Assembly: GCF_012933365.1 (NCBI RefSeq)
Contig: NZ_JABBVZ010000039.1
Coordinates: 1-36,263 of the forward strand
Direction of reading: 5' to 3'
Source: Sulfobacillus harzensis
GTDB taxonomy: Bacteria; Bacillota; Sulfobacillia; Sulfobacillales; Sulfobacillaceae
Length of the DNA: 36,263 nt
In this document: in pieces, positions 1 to 9,229 of the stretch
Layout: each line of letters opens with the position of its first letter
Numbering within the stretch: the stretch's first letter is position 1
Notes under the pieces: model-generated
Told to the model about the DNA's origin: nothing
Databases searched by the model: none
Seen by the model: only the letters and a program-made list of their open reading frames with translations
Made by a program: the position numbers and the translations under genes

Positions 1-181
1 CCGGTTCTATGGGGAGGAGGGCGCTCAAGGGGCACTCGCTACCACAGCCAAGCCCCGAGGCCCCTCTTTACCTACCATTCGGTCTTCAGCTATCATGGGG
101 GCGTGCAAGCGGCTCAAATGGCCGCCTCCTCCCGCGTCTATCCCACCGGCCAGGTCCGTCCTTAGGACCTCGGCACAAATT

Positions 182-664
182 TCATGACGTTGTTTCTTTG
201 AAGGGGATCTGGCTAAAGGAATTGACGGTGTCTCCGGGAATCGTTTGCGTGACCCACACGGTCTTCGGGGACACGGGCTGTAGCAGAAGACGGATGGGTC
301 GGGTTTTGGACGATCCACTGACGGTCGCCTCGGCCACGGTTCCGGAAAGCGACAGGTGGTTGCCTTTCGCACTCGGCGTGCCTTTTAGGTTCGCCTCGAT
401 GAGAGAGCCGAACTCGCTCAGATAGACAACGGCACCCACCCGATGCCCGTGAATCGATTCGATCACCAGGGATTCCCGCGGCGTGCCGCCTCCGGGATTG
501 TTCAGCTGCCATACGCTGCCACTTTTAAATACGACCGGTCCAATCTTTAGGGTGGAGACGGGTGTGGTCGGTACTGATTGCTTGGGCGGTTTGGCTTGCT
601 GGGTACCGCAACCTGATAAGGCCATGAGGGTCATGGCGGCAACGAGAGCCATCCGGGTTCGCAT
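182..664 (-). CDS. Putative lipoprotein of unknown function
   Basis: A 160-residue protein with a lipoprotein signal peptide. Residues 1-19 have a basic start (MRTR), a hydrophobic core and the lipobox LSGC, so Cys19 is the probable lipidation site. The mature part is rich in Ser, Thr, Val and Gly and shows no catalytic motif or named domain that I recognise. The ATG at 664 is preferred because a GGGGGAGGTG ribosome binding site lies just upstream and the signal peptide starts there. An in-frame ATG at 715 overlaps the stop of the upstream dehydrogenase gene but has no ribosome binding site and would bury the signal peptide. It probably shares a transcript with that dehydrogenase (50-base gap). 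The function is unknown. Confidence 0.75.
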   Translation of the reverse strand: MRTRMALVAAMTLMALSGCGTQQAKPPKQSVPTTPVSTLKIGPVVFKSGSVWQLNNPGGGTPRESLVIESIHGHRVGAVVYLSEFGSLIEANLKGTPSAKGNHLSLSGTVAEATVSGSSKTRPIRLLLQPVSPKTVWVTQTIPGDTVNSFSQIPFKETTS

Positions 665-714
665 GGAACACCTCCCCCGGTATGATATCACTTGCGAGAA
701 TGGCCTGCGCTTCA

Positions 715-1668
715 TTATGGCCAGCGAACGGGTGAGCGCGGCGGACGGCCAGACAGGACCCGCTCTACATCTTCCAGTACTAGCGACGTGGTGCGGCCTA
801 GGGCTTCTTGAGTCAGTCCGGCCAGATGGGGCGTTAAGTGCACGTTGGGAAAAGAGGCCAACGGATCGGGCATGGCGGGCGGTTCCGCTTCGCGCACATC
901 GAGAAAGACGGAGCCCAGCCGGCCTTCGTGAAGCGCTTCATTGAGCGCCGATTCATCGATAAGCGCCCCCCGGGCGGTGTTGATGAGCACCAGGCCCGGT
1001 TTAGCGTTTCGCAAAATCTCCCGGTCGATGAGGTGGGTGGTTTCTGGTCGCAAAGGAGCATGCAAGGTGAGTGCGTCACATCGTGACACCAGGTCTAAAA
1101 GACTCGATTCTGGGCTTACAGTGCCATCGGCAATGAGGGCGTGAAAGGGTGCCAAATGGGGATCATAGGCGGCCACTGTCATGCCGAGGAAGCGGGCCGT
1201 CCGGGCCACGCGACTGCCGATGTCGCCCATGCCTACGAGTCCGAGCGTTTTGCCGTGAATCTCTCGTCCACCCAAATGGCGCTGCCAGCGTCCATCGCGG
1301 GCGGCGTCATGCCATGCCTGCCAGGGACGCATACTGTAGAGCAGGGCGCCAATGACATACTCGACCACCGCAATGGCATTGGCACCTCGCGCATACACGA
1401 CCGTCACATGACGTTCCTGACATGCATCCACATCGATGTTGTCCAGACCAACCCCGAGACGGCCCACCACCTTAAGCTCGGGTGCGGAATCAAGGAGGGC
1501 GGCGTTAACCTGAGTTCGGTTTCGCACCACCAGCGAGCTCGCGGATGCCAGCACACGCTTCAAAGCGTCAGCGTCTCCCCAAAGATCGGGCTGATATGAG
1601 ACGGGCCGTGGCAGCTGCTTTAGCAACTCAAGCCCTTGAGCGTCCATCCATTCGCTAATAACAACCAT
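715..1668 (-). CDS. D-isomer-specific 2-hydroxyacid dehydrogenase (SerA-like, no ACT domain)
   Basis: A 317-residue NAD(P)-dependent dehydrogenase that interconverts a D-2-hydroxyacid and a 2-oxoacid in the cytoplasm. The Rossmann nucleotide-binding motif GMGDIGSRVAR is near residues 146-156. The family catalytic residues are visible: Arg233 (NTARGALID), Glu262 (REAEPP) and His281 (TPHLAG). The length fits the catalytic plus NAD domains only, so the regulatory ACT domain of many phosphoglycerate dehydrogenases is absent. Glyoxylate/hydroxypyruvate reductase or phosphoglycerate dehydrogenase are both possible, and the neighbourhood does not decide. The ATG at 1668 follows GAGGGG; a longer open frame to 1749 lacks a ribosome binding site and conserved sequence. 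It is divergent from the flagellar operon. Confidence 0.88.
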   Translation of the reverse strand: MVVISEWMDAQGLELLKQLPRPVSYQPDLWGDADALKRVLASASSLVVRNRTQVNAALLDSAPELKVVGRLGVGLDNIDVDACQERHVTVVYARGANAIAVVEYVIGALLYSMRPWQAWHDAARDGRWQRHLGGREIHGKTLGLVGMGDIGSRVARTARFLGMTVAAYDPHLAPFHALIADGTVSPESSLLDLVSRCDALTLHAPLRPETTHLIDREILRNAKPGLVLINTARGALIDESALNEALHEGRLGSVFLDVREAEPPAMPDPLASFPNVHLTPHLAGLTQEALGRTTSLVLEDVERVLSGRPPRSPVRWP

Positions 1669-1753
1669 TCTTGTCCCCTCTGTTCCAATAAATGAGATGC
1701 TTGTTCGCTGCAGAAATAGCTCTTGATGTTTCGTATTCCTGACAGGCACTTTT

Positions 1754-1759
1754 TATAAT
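1754..1759 (+). promoter_or_regulatory. Candidate -10 element for the fliO operon
   Basis: A perfect TATAAT lies 28 bases before the fliO start in an AT-rich intergenic stretch. No good TTGACA-like -35 box is present at 16-18 bases. No sigma-D type TAAA-N15-GCCGATAT pattern is seen. This is the only promoter-like element found before the first gene of the export operon. Confidence 0.4.
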
Positions 1760-1787
1760 GATTTGAAGAGATTGGGGGATTTTAGGC

Positions 1788-2153
1788 ATGTCGTCCGTCG
1801 GATTGTTTTTGCGCTTTCTGTGGGCTATGGCACTGGTGGTGGCCTTGGCTTGGGGGGCGGCGCGCATGCTGAAGAAGATCGGCTTTGGCAAAATCAGTGC
1901 TTCCCGCTACCTAAATCAAATTGACTATTTGTCGCTAGGCCCCAAACGGGGGGTGGCCCTGGTTCAGTTGGTGGACCGGACGGTCGCGCTTGGGGTGACC
2001 GATCAATCGATTTCGCTCTTGATGGAGATTCCCCCGGAGGCAATGGCAGAGCGTGCTACGGCGACGGTCGATGGGGCGCCGGCATCCCCGCCGTCCCTCT
2101 CGCAGTTTGCGGAAGAAATGATGAAGCGGTTAAAGCGGGACGGCCGCGAATGA
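1788..2153 (+). CDS. fliO: Flagellar biosynthesis protein FliO
   Basis: A 121-residue protein with one N-terminal membrane segment (about residues 4-24) followed by a basic cytoplasmic domain. That domain has the FliO-type pattern around LNQIDYLSLGPKRGVALVQL, then a variable tail. FliO is the assembly factor that helps FliP form its ring in the export gate. Identification rests on this pattern, on the length and on its place directly ahead of fliP, with which it overlaps by four bases (ATGA). The ATG at 1788 is preceded by GGGGGA at a suitable distance. It is the first gene of the export operon. Confidence 0.85.
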   Translation: MSSVGLFLRFLWAMALVVALAWGAARMLKKIGFGKISASRYLNQIDYLSLGPKRGVALVQLVDRTVALGVTDQSISLLMEIPPEAMAERATATVDGAPASPPSLSQFAEEMMKRLKRDGRE

Positions 2154-2908
2154 CGCTCAAGACGCCCTTGGCGCCCATTATCGCGGGAGCGGCCGTCCTC
2201 TTGGCGTCGGCTCCGGTGTGGGCGGCGGGGAACGGGGGCCTCCCTGCGGTTACCATCAACCCCGGGTCGAGTTCGTCGCCTAGCCAAACCATCGGCATTC
2301 TGGCGCTATTGACGCTTCTCTCGTTTCTACCGGCCATTTTGCTGACCATGACCGCCTTTACCCGTGTTGTCACGGTGCTGTCGTTCGTCCGCAGCGCTCT
2401 AGGACTCCAGCAGACGCCTCCCAACCAAGTGCTCATTGGATTGGCGCTGTTTTTGACTTTCTTTATCATGTCTCCGACGCTTACCGCCATCAATCATCAG
2501 GCACTGCATCCATATCTTGCCGGGCACCTGACCTTGACGCGGGCGGGCGCCAAAGCTTTGGTGCCGTTGCGGAAGTTCATGTACCAGCAAACACGGACTA
2601 GCGACCTGGCGCTCTTTCTGAAGTTGGACCACATCAAGCCGCCGCACGGTTTGGCGGGTGTGCCCACGATGGCATTAATCCCCGCGTTTATTATTTCCGA
2701 ACTTAAGACCGCCTTTGAAATTGGGGTCTACATCTACATCCCGTTTGTGGTCATTGACATGGTGGTGTCTACCATCTTGATGTCGATGGGAATGATGATG
2801 GTGCCTCCCACGCTGATCTCGCTGCCGCTTAAGCTGTTGCTGTTTGTGCTGGCTAACGGTTGGAGTCTGGTGGTCCAATCGCTGGTCATGTCGTTCCATG
2901 GAGGATAA
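2150..2908 (+). CDS. fliP: Flagellar export gate protein FliP
   Basis: A 252-residue integral membrane protein of the flagellar type III export gate, where FliP forms the ring of the FliPQR core. It has a cleavable signal peptide (about residues 1-25, ending PVWAAG), a periplasmic segment and four hydrophobic helices. Family blocks are clear, including LTMTAFTRVVTVLSFVRSAL with TPPNQVL after it, and PAFIISELKTAFEIGVYIYI. Length matches the family. Translation is coupled to fliO by an ATGA overlap, and fliQ follows after one base. Confidence 0.97.
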   Translation: MTLKTPLAPIIAGAAVLLASAPVWAAGNGGLPAVTINPGSSSSPSQTIGILALLTLLSFLPAILLTMTAFTRVVTVLSFVRSALGLQQTPPNQVLIGLALFLTFFIMSPTLTAINHQALHPYLAGHLTLTRAGAKALVPLRKFMYQQTRTSDLALFLKLDHIKPPHGLAGVPTMALIPAFIISELKTAFEIGVYIYIPFVVIDMVVSTILMSMGMMMVPPTLISLPLKLLLFVLANGWSLVVQSLVMSFHGG

Positions 2909-2909
2909 T

Positions 2910-3182
2910 ATGTTCGACCACGCCTTGCAATTAAGCCAGTCTGCGATGATTACTGCCGGAATTGTGTTGCTGCCGCTATTAGCAGCCGCCCTGCTGGTGG
3001 GATTGTTAGTGGGCATCTTTCAAGCGACGACCCAGATTCAGGAGATGACTCTCTCCTTTCTCCCCAAGCTGGTCGCGCTGGGCGTGATTCTCTACATCGG
3101 CGGGCCATGGTTTCTTCGCATCTTGGTTTCCTTCATGCAGCGCGATCTGTCCAGTTTCTGGCAAACTGGATACTTGCCATGA
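2910..3182 (+). CDS. fliQ: Flagellar export gate protein FliQ
   Basis: A 90-residue protein with two hydrophobic helices (about residues 13-38 and 52-75), the size and topology of FliQ. The family block VGLLVGIFQATTQIQEMTLSF lies across residues 30-50. FliQ joins FliP and FliR in the membrane export gate. The ATG at 2910 has GGAGG five bases upstream, inside the end of fliP; a second in-frame ATG at 2898 is less well placed. An 80-91 base gap separates it from fliR. Confidence 0.96.
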   Translation: MFDHALQLSQSAMITAGIVLLPLLAAALLVGLLVGIFQATTQIQEMTLSFLPKLVALGVILYIGGPWFLRILVSFMQRDLSSFWQTGYLP

Positions 3183-3273
3183 CGAAGAATATGGTGCTTA
3201 AAATGTCGGGTCGGGCAGGGGTCTTTCCTACAATGAAAAGGAAAGCCGGAGAGGGACGCGAGGATTGGGAGCG

Positions 3274-4053
3274 ATGACCCTGGCACTCGACCTCACGGAA
3301 GCCACGGTCACCTTTCTCTTGGTGGCGGCCCGCATAGCGGGCATCATTGTCACCGCCCCGCTGTTCAGTTCCAGCTATATTCCGGCGATGCTCCGGGTCG
3401 CCATGGTGTTTGTGCTGGCGCTGATTCTGACGCCTGGCCTGCATGCGGACGCCTCCATGACCGGCGTTGCATTGTCCATCGGAATTCTGGTGCAGTTTGT
3501 CGTTGGGACCATGATGGGGTTGGTGTTGGCGCTCTTTTTGAGCTTGTTTGGGATGGCCGGGCAGGTCATCACTTATCAGTTGGGGGTCGGTTTGGCGGTG
3601 GCGGCCAATCCTGGGCTTCTCTCCGAAGGCTCGTTTTTGGCGGAGTGGGAGACGCTGTTGGCGCTGTTTGTGTTTATTGTGGGTGGGGGCCCGGAATTGA
3701 TGATTGTGGCACTCCATTCCAGTTTTCAGGCCATCTCCATCAATGCCTTGGTGATTCCCGGGGCATCGTTCGGCTTTGTCACGGGCTTGTTTCAAACGGT
3801 CCTGGAAATTGCGCTGTTGATGGCGGCGCCATTGGTTATGACTGGACTCATTGTGAATCTTGCGGTGGGGGTGTTGTCCCGGGCGTTTCCCCAATTGAAC
3901 GCCTACTTTTTCTCCCTGCCCATCAATTTTGGGTTGAGTCTTTTGATGTTTGTCATCATTTTGCCCACCATGCTCGCCGTGATGCCAACGATATGGCAGC
4001 ATGCGTGGACTGATGTGAGCCGATTGTTGGTGTATTTGGAAGGACATGCCTAA
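3274..4053 (+). CDS. fliR: Flagellar export gate protein FliR
   Basis: A 259-residue membrane protein with about six hydrophobic segments, matching FliR, the third core component of the export gate. Typical blocks are LVAARIAGIIVTAPLFSS near the start and GLAVAANPGLLSEGSFLAEW in the middle. The ATG at 3274 is used with GAGG about ten bases upstream; an in-frame TTG at 3265 is an equally possible start and adds three residues. The stop overlaps the flhB start by one base (TAATG). The opposite strand also has a long open frame here, but it is a composition shadow. Confidence 0.95.
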   Translation: MTLALDLTEATVTFLLVAARIAGIIVTAPLFSSSYIPAMLRVAMVFVLALILTPGLHADASMTGVALSIGILVQFVVGTMMGLVLALFLSLFGMAGQVITYQLGVGLAVAANPGLLSEGSFLAEWETLLALFVFIVGGGPELMIVALHSSFQAISINALVIPGASFGFVTGLFQTVLEIALLMAAPLVMTGLIVNLAVGVLSRAFPQLNAYFFSLPINFGLSLLMFVIILPTMLAVMPTIWQHAWTDVSRLLVYLEGHA

Positions 4054-5138
4054 TGGCCGTAATTGCGACAACATTTCCCATAGCCGGTCCATGGATGATG
4101 GCCGAGCGAACTCAAGCACCGACCCCGAGAAGGCGCCAGCGGGCGCGCGAGGAAGGCCAAGGCTGGTTCAGCCCGGACTTTCAGGCCGCGGTAGCCCTAT
4201 TGGTGGCGGTGTTAGTGCTGCGCTGGTATCTTCCATGGAGCGGACGGCAGCTCGCCCACATGGAGGCGGCCATCCTGGCGCTCAGTACCACCCCCGAATT
4301 TGCCCAAAGCTGGGACCAGGCCGCACTGACGGCGGCCCACGCTTTGTTAACGGTGCTCATGCCGGTGGCGCTGCCCATTACCGGGGTGGGTCTGTTGTCC
4401 GGATTTGCCCAGCATGGGCTTCGCTTCAACCTCACGCGGTTGGCGCCAGACTTCGCTCGCCTCAATCCCATAGCCGGACTTCAGCGCATGTTCTCGGTGC
4501 AAGGGCTGTGGATGCTGGCTAAAGGACTTTTGAAGGTGGGGATTATTGGTGTGGCGGCTGGGGTGACCATTGCCTCCCAATTGCATGCCTATGGCCAGCT
4601 TCTGGTGATGCCGCTCGGTCAGGCTCTGGCCGAGTCAGCCAGCCTCTTGACCGGGGTGCTGACCCGCACAGCGGCTGCCTTCTTTCTGATCGGCGCGATA
4701 GATGCCTTCTATCAGTACCGCTCTTTTCAGCAGAGCCTGAAGATGTCCACGCAGGAAGTCCGGGACGAAATGAAGGAAACGGACGGCAATCCCGAGGTCC
4801 GCGGGAGGCGCCGGCAGATGCACCGACGCTTTATTCAGACGGGGATGCGGGAAGTGAAAAACGCCTCCGTGATGGTGACCAACCCCACGCACTACGCCGT
4901 AGCCCTAAAGTGGGATGAGATGACCATGCCGGCGCCGCAGGTTATCGCCAAGGGGGCGGACGAAACGGCACTGGCGATGCGCGAGATTGCCTACGAGCAT
5001 TCCATCCCCATTGTGGAAAATCCCCCCTTAGCCCGGGCGCTGTATTTAGTACCTTTGGGCGAGACCATTCGCGAGGAGCACTATCAAGCGGTGGCTGACA
5101 TTCTCGCCTTTATCATTCGGCGGAGGCAGGGACGATGA
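4053..5138 (+). CDS. flhB: Flagellar export switch protein FlhB
   Basis: A 361-residue protein that sets the substrate order of flagellar export. The N-terminus carries the family pattern AERTQAPTPRRRQRAREEGQ, then four membrane segments over about residues 45-225, then the cytoplasmic autocleavage domain. The cleavage motif NPTH is present at residues 277-280 in VTNPTHYAVALKW, so self-cleavage should occur between Asn277 and Pro278. The start overlaps the fliR stop (TAATG). A shorter version from the ATG at 4095 or 4098 would begin closer to the usual family N-terminus, and either start is possible. It overlaps flhA by four bases. Confidence 0.97.
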   Translation: MAVIATTFPIAGPWMMAERTQAPTPRRRQRAREEGQGWFSPDFQAAVALLVAVLVLRWYLPWSGRQLAHMEAAILALSTTPEFAQSWDQAALTAAHALLTVLMPVALPITGVGLLSGFAQHGLRFNLTRLAPDFARLNPIAGLQRMFSVQGLWMLAKGLLKVGIIGVAAGVTIASQLHAYGQLLVMPLGQALAESASLLTGVLTRTAAAFFLIGAIDAFYQYRSFQQSLKMSTQEVRDEMKETDGNPEVRGRRRQMHRRFIQTGMREVKNASVMVTNPTHYAVALKWDEMTMPAPQVIAKGADETALAMREIAYEHSIPIVENPPLARALYLVPLGETIREEHYQAVADILAFIIRRRQGR

Positions 5139-7174
5139 GATGGAATGCCCGGGCTATCATGCGGGAAGGGTTTGTGCCGGTCGCAGCGATTATCGCCATC
5201 TTAATGCTGGTCATCCCGGTTCCGCCGTGGATACTAGACTTCTTCCTGCTGGTCAATATTGCGCTGTCGGTGACGGTCTTGGTGAGCACCATGTTTATCG
5301 ACCAGGTGCTGGATTTGTCGGTTTTCCCTTCCTTGTTGTTATTGACCACGCTGTTCCGGCTGGCATTGGAGGTGACCGCGACCCGGTTAATTTTATTGCG
5401 CGGCGACCCCGGCGCGGTGATCCAAACCTTTGGTCGGATGGTGGTTGGCAACAACGTTGTTGTAGGGATTATCATTTTCATCATCTTGATTGTGATTCAG
5501 TTTATGGTCATCACCCGCGGTGCTGAGCGCGTATCGGAAGTTGCCGCGCGCTTCACGTTGGACGCCATGCCGGGCAAGCAGATGGCCGTGGATGCGGAGC
5601 TTAACGCCGGATTGATCAAAGAGGACGAGGCCAAGCGGCGTCGGCAGGAGATTGAGCGCGAGGCTGATTTTTATGGCGCCATGGACGGTGCGTCCAAGTT
5701 TGTTCGTGGGGATGCCATGGCCGGCATTGTGATTGTTCTCATCAACATCGTCGGCGGCCTCATTATTGGGCTGGTGCAGCGGCATCTGGCGATTGGCGCG
5801 GCTGCTAGCACTTATACCATCCTCACCGTCGGGGAAGGGCTCACCACCCAGATTCCCGCGTTGCTGCTGTCCACCTCGACCGGTATCTTGGTGACCCGGT
5901 CAGGGGGAACTGGGAACACGCTGAACACCGATGTGCTGTCGCAGCTGACAGCCCTTCCCCGGGTGCTGTACATCGTCGCCATCGTCTTGGGATTGCTGGC
6001 CATCTTCACCTCGCCGTGGATTCTCTTGCCCATGGGCGGCGTCGTGTTTTATCTCGCATGGCGAATGGATGAGAACCAAAAGAAGGAAAAGGCGGCATCC
6101 GAAGAGAAGAAGCGTGTCGAAAGCGCAGCGGCGCAAAATCGACCGGAATCGGCACTAAATCTCATTGGCAGCGACGCGGTGGAATTGGAAGTCGGTGTGG
6201 GATTGGTGCCTCTGGTCGGCGGACAGGCGGGGAACGATTTGCGCGAGCGCATCTCGGCGTTGCGACGGCAGATTACGGTGGAGTTGGGGCTGGTGATTCC
6301 CCCCATCCGGGTGCGAGACAACCTGGAACTCGCCCTCAATCAATACCGCATTCGCATTCGCGGGGCCGAGGTGGCGTTGGCGGACGTGCGGCCGGATCGA
6401 TTTTTGGCGATGGGAGGTGGCGATTTGGGGATTGAGGCGGCAACGCCGACGCAAGATCCCGTGTTTGGCCTGCCGGCATTCTGGATTCGCGAGGACGCGC
6501 GTGACCGGGCGGAGATGGCAGGGGCGACCATCATCGATCCGGGTTCGGTGATGGTGACGCATCTCGCGGAGATTATTCGCCGACACGCGTACGAGATTAT
6601 CGGGCGTCAAGATGTCAAACTCTTAATTGACCATGTGCGGCAAACCCATCCGGTGGTCGTGCAGGAATTGATACCCGATCTATTAAGTCTCGGAGAAGTG
6701 CAGCGGGTGTTGGCCAATTTGCTGCGCGAACGGGTTTCGATCCGTGACCTGCCGACAATCTTGGAGGCTTTGGCGGATCGGGCCCGGGTGACGCGCGACA
6801 TCGACGTGTTGACGGAGGCGGCGCGGCAGGCGATTGGCCGCCACATTACGCGGGGCCTCATGCGTCAAGGCGTGTTGCACGCGCTGGTGTTGTCGCCCGA
6901 GGTTGAGGCGGAAATCCGGAGCTCGATTGAGAATACGGATCAAGGTAATTATTTAAATTTGGACCCGGCCAAGGCCCAGCAGATTTTTCAGAGCATCCGC
7001 GATTCCCTCACCAAGCTTCCGAACGGCGCACCGCCGACCATCATTACTTCGCCGCTGGTGCGGGTTTATTTGAAACGGTTAACGGAGCGCATGTGGCGGG
7101 ACCTGTCGGTTCTGTCGTATGCGGAGTTGGGGACTGATATTTCGGTGAAAACGGTGGGAGTGGTATCCATATGA
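5135..7174 (+). CDS. flhA: Flagellar export gate protein FlhA
   Basis: A 679-residue FHIPEP-family protein, the large export gate component that docks chaperone-substrate complexes and takes part in proton-driven export. About eight hydrophobic segments occupy the first 310 residues. Between them is the conserved cytoplasmic loop with RFTLDAMPGKQMAVDAELNA and the FYGAMDGASKFVRGDA block. The C-terminal 350 residues form the soluble nonameric-ring domain. Length is normal. It starts in the flhB stop (ATGA) and its end overlaps flhF by four bases, so the genes are translationally coupled. Confidence 0.98.
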   Translation: MRWNARAIMREGFVPVAAIIAILMLVIPVPPWILDFFLLVNIALSVTVLVSTMFIDQVLDLSVFPSLLLLTTLFRLALEVTATRLILLRGDPGAVIQTFGRMVVGNNVVVGIIIFIILIVIQFMVITRGAERVSEVAARFTLDAMPGKQMAVDAELNAGLIKEDEAKRRRQEIEREADFYGAMDGASKFVRGDAMAGIVIVLINIVGGLIIGLVQRHLAIGAAASTYTILTVGEGLTTQIPALLLSTSTGILVTRSGGTGNTLNTDVLSQLTALPRVLYIVAIVLGLLAIFTSPWILLPMGGVVFYLAWRMDENQKKEKAASEEKKRVESAAAQNRPESALNLIGSDAVELEVGVGLVPLVGGQAGNDLRERISALRRQITVELGLVIPPIRVRDNLELALNQYRIRIRGAEVALADVRPDRFLAMGGGDLGIEAATPTQDPVFGLPAFWIREDARDRAEMAGATIIDPGSVMVTHLAEIIRRHAYEIIGRQDVKLLIDHVRQTHPVVVQELIPDLLSLGEVQRVLANLLRERVSIRDLPTILEALADRARVTRDIDVLTEAARQAIGRHITRGLMRQGVLHALVLSPEVEAEIRSSIENTDQGNYLNLDPAKAQQIFQSIRDSLTKLPNGAPPTIITSPLVRVYLKRLTERMWRDLSVLSYAELGTDISVKTVGVVSI

Positions 7175-8295
7175 TCGTCAAGCGGTATTCCGGGCGCACG
7201 GCAGAAGAAGCCTTAGCCATGGCTAAGCTGGAACTCGGTGACGACGCCATTATTCTGTCGTCCGGGAAAGCCCGCGATCATTGGTGGAAGTTTTGGCAAA
7301 GCGGCTATCAAGTGCTGGTGGCGACCGACTATCCGCGCCGAAATGGCGCGGCGTCCTCCAAGGAGGCAGCACCGACCGTGCTGGCTCCGGCAGCCGGACC
7401 CGTGGTGGAGGTGGCCCATCCGCCCCTGGTTGAGCCTCCGCCGCTGCCCGAGGATCCCCGCCTCAGCCAAGTGCTCACCCTGTTGGAAGGCATGGGAGAG
7501 CGGTTAGAGCGGATGGAGGGTTTGGGAGATGACCAGACGCTAGAAGCGTATCAGTTCTTCTTGGACCGGGGCGTCTCAGAGGGTTGGTCGAGAAAATTAG
7601 CCGAGGCCGTGCGTGTGCGCCAACAGGAAGAGGAGTGCCCGCGCGAGCAGGCGATCCGCGAGACTCTCATGGAGCGATTGGGGCCTCCCGCTCCCATCGC
7701 GCTTGCTGAACCCGCCACGGTGTTGTTTGTCGGGCCGACGGGATCGGGCAAAACCACCACGATTGCCAAACTCGCCGCCTATTGCCATTTGGAACGGCAG
7801 AAGTCGGTGCTCTTAATCTCCACCGATACTTTTCGGGTGGCGGCCGTTGAGCAGTTGAAAACCTACTCGGAAATCATCGGGGTGCCGTTTCAAGTAGCGC
7901 TGAGACCCCAGGACATTCCTCACATTTTGAAGGACCGCAAGTGGGACGTGGTGCTGATTGATACGGCAGGCCACAGTCTTAATCATGCCTTGTACATGTC
8001 GGAAATTCGCACCATACAGCAACTGTCCCAGGCGACCGACGTGCAGCTTGTTATCCCTGCCACCATGGAAGCGGGCTTGATGTGCGAGACGGCCCAAGTT
8101 TTTGCTGACGGGTTGGATGCCAAAATCTGCTTTACCAAAATTGACGAGGTGCGGCGCCCGGGTGCGCTCTGGACGGCCGCGCTAACGCTTGGCTGGCCCC
8201 TGTCATATTTAACCGATGGCCAGAATGTGCCCGACGATATTCAGGCGGCGTTTCCGGAGACCTTGGTTAATCTGATGATGGGAGGGGAGCGCTGA
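7171..8295 (+). CDS. flhF: Flagellar SRP-like GTPase FlhF
   Basis: A 374-residue GTPase of the SRP/FtsY group that places and promotes flagellar assembly at the membrane. The N-terminal part has the family start MIVKRYSGRTAEEALAMAK and a Pro-rich variable linker. The NG domain starts near residue 115. The P-loop GPTGSGKTTT is near residues 187-197, followed by DTFRVAAVEQL, DTAGH and the guanine-specificity stretch TKIDE. It overlaps flhA (ATGA) and flhG (TGATG). FlhF and FlhG usually work as a pair in which FlhG stimulates FlhF GTPase activity. Confidence 0.96.
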   Translation: MIVKRYSGRTAEEALAMAKLELGDDAIILSSGKARDHWWKFWQSGYQVLVATDYPRRNGAASSKEAAPTVLAPAAGPVVEVAHPPLVEPPPLPEDPRLSQVLTLLEGMGERLERMEGLGDDQTLEAYQFFLDRGVSEGWSRKLAEAVRVRQQEEECPREQAIRETLMERLGPPAPIALAEPATVLFVGPTGSGKTTTIAKLAAYCHLERQKSVLLISTDTFRVAAVEQLKTYSEIIGVPFQVALRPQDIPHILKDRKWDVVLIDTAGHSLNHALYMSEIRTIQQLSQATDVQLVIPATMEAGLMCETAQVFADGLDAKICFTKIDEVRRPGALWTAALTLGWPLSYLTDGQNVPDDIQAAFPETLVNLMMGGER

Positions 8296-9206
8296 TGGCA
8301 CATCAAGGCGATGCGCTGCGCAGCTGGGTTCGCTCCAAAACCGATCAAGCTACGCGTGAAGTACTCAATCAGCGGCTGCAAGGGGCACGAGTGATGGCGG
8401 TCACGTCGGGAAAGGGGGGCGTGGGCAAGTCCAGTCTGGTGCTGAATCTTGCCCTGGCGATGGCCGAACGGGGCCAACGCACCGTTATTCTCGACGCAGA
8501 TTTGGGTTTGGCCAACATTAATATTATGCTAGGTTATGAACCGATATACACGCTATGGGATGTGGTTGAGCATCGCGTGACCTTGAAGGAGACGCTGCAA
8601 AACGCGCCCAATGGGGTTCGGATTATTCCGGGAGGTTCCGGCATCACGGAATTAGCGCGCCTCGACGCCGTGGAAATTTCACATATTATTGAAGGATTTC
8701 AAGAGTTGGAAGGCGAGTGCGACTGGCTCATCATCGACACCTCGGCTGGTATTTCGGACAGCGTATTGGCGTTCGTTCTAGCGGCCGACGAGGCATTGGT
8801 GGTGACCAACCCGGAGCCCACAGCACTGGCGGATGCCTATGGACTCATCAAGGCCGTCTGGGAACAGGATGGCCGGGTCGCGTTGAAACTCATCATGAAC
8901 CGGAGTCAGAGCCGCGAACAAGGGACGCGCATGGGGAATAGGCTGACCGATTTGGCGGTTAAAGCGCTGGGTCAGCCGGTGGAATTTTTAGGGCTTGTCG
9001 CTGAGGATCCGGTGGTGGCCCGCTCGGTTATTCGCCAAGTTCCGTTTTTCTCTGCCTACCCCAATAGTGAGGCGGCGGGAGACATCGGGGATATTGCCGA
9101 TCGGTTGCTACACCGGGTGCCGCCGCCCCGACGAGGCGGGTGGGGGGCTTTCGTTCGGCGGTTGGTGGAGAACTGGCCACGGGACATCAATCGGGAAACC
9201 ATCTAG
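8295..9206 (+). CDS. flhG: MinD-like ATPase FlhG, regulator of flagellar number and placement
   Basis: A 303-residue ParA/MinD-type ATPase. The deviant Walker A motif SGKGGVGKSS is near residues 37-46, and LDADLGLANINIMLG and WLIIDTSAGISD follow. The Asp in the last motif corresponds to the Walker B site. The N-terminal stretch DQATREVLNQRLQ resembles the short FlhG helix that activates FlhF in other bacteria; this is family knowledge, not shown here. The C-terminus is basic and ends in RRLVENW, a possible membrane-targeting tail. It follows flhF with a one-base overlap. This is the flagellar paralogue, not the divisome MinD, judged from context. Confidence 0.93.
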   Translation: MAHQGDALRSWVRSKTDQATREVLNQRLQGARVMAVTSGKGGVGKSSLVLNLALAMAERGQRTVILDADLGLANINIMLGYEPIYTLWDVVEHRVTLKETLQNAPNGVRIIPGGSGITELARLDAVEISHIIEGFQELEGECDWLIIDTSAGISDSVLAFVLAADEALVVTNPEPTALADAYGLIKAVWEQDGRVALKLIMNRSQSREQGTRMGNRLTDLAVKALGQPVEFLGLVAEDPVVARSVIRQVPFFSAYPNSEAAGDIGDIADRLLHRVPPPRRGGWGAFVRRLVENWPRDINRETI

Positions 9207-9229
9207 CCCGGGCTGAGGGAGGAACGGCA

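Noticed and set aside
3133..4119. Long minus-strand open frame opposite fliR
   Set aside because: It is antisense to a clear membrane protein gene, is rich in His, Gln and Arg as such shadows are, and has no ribosome binding site or family motif.
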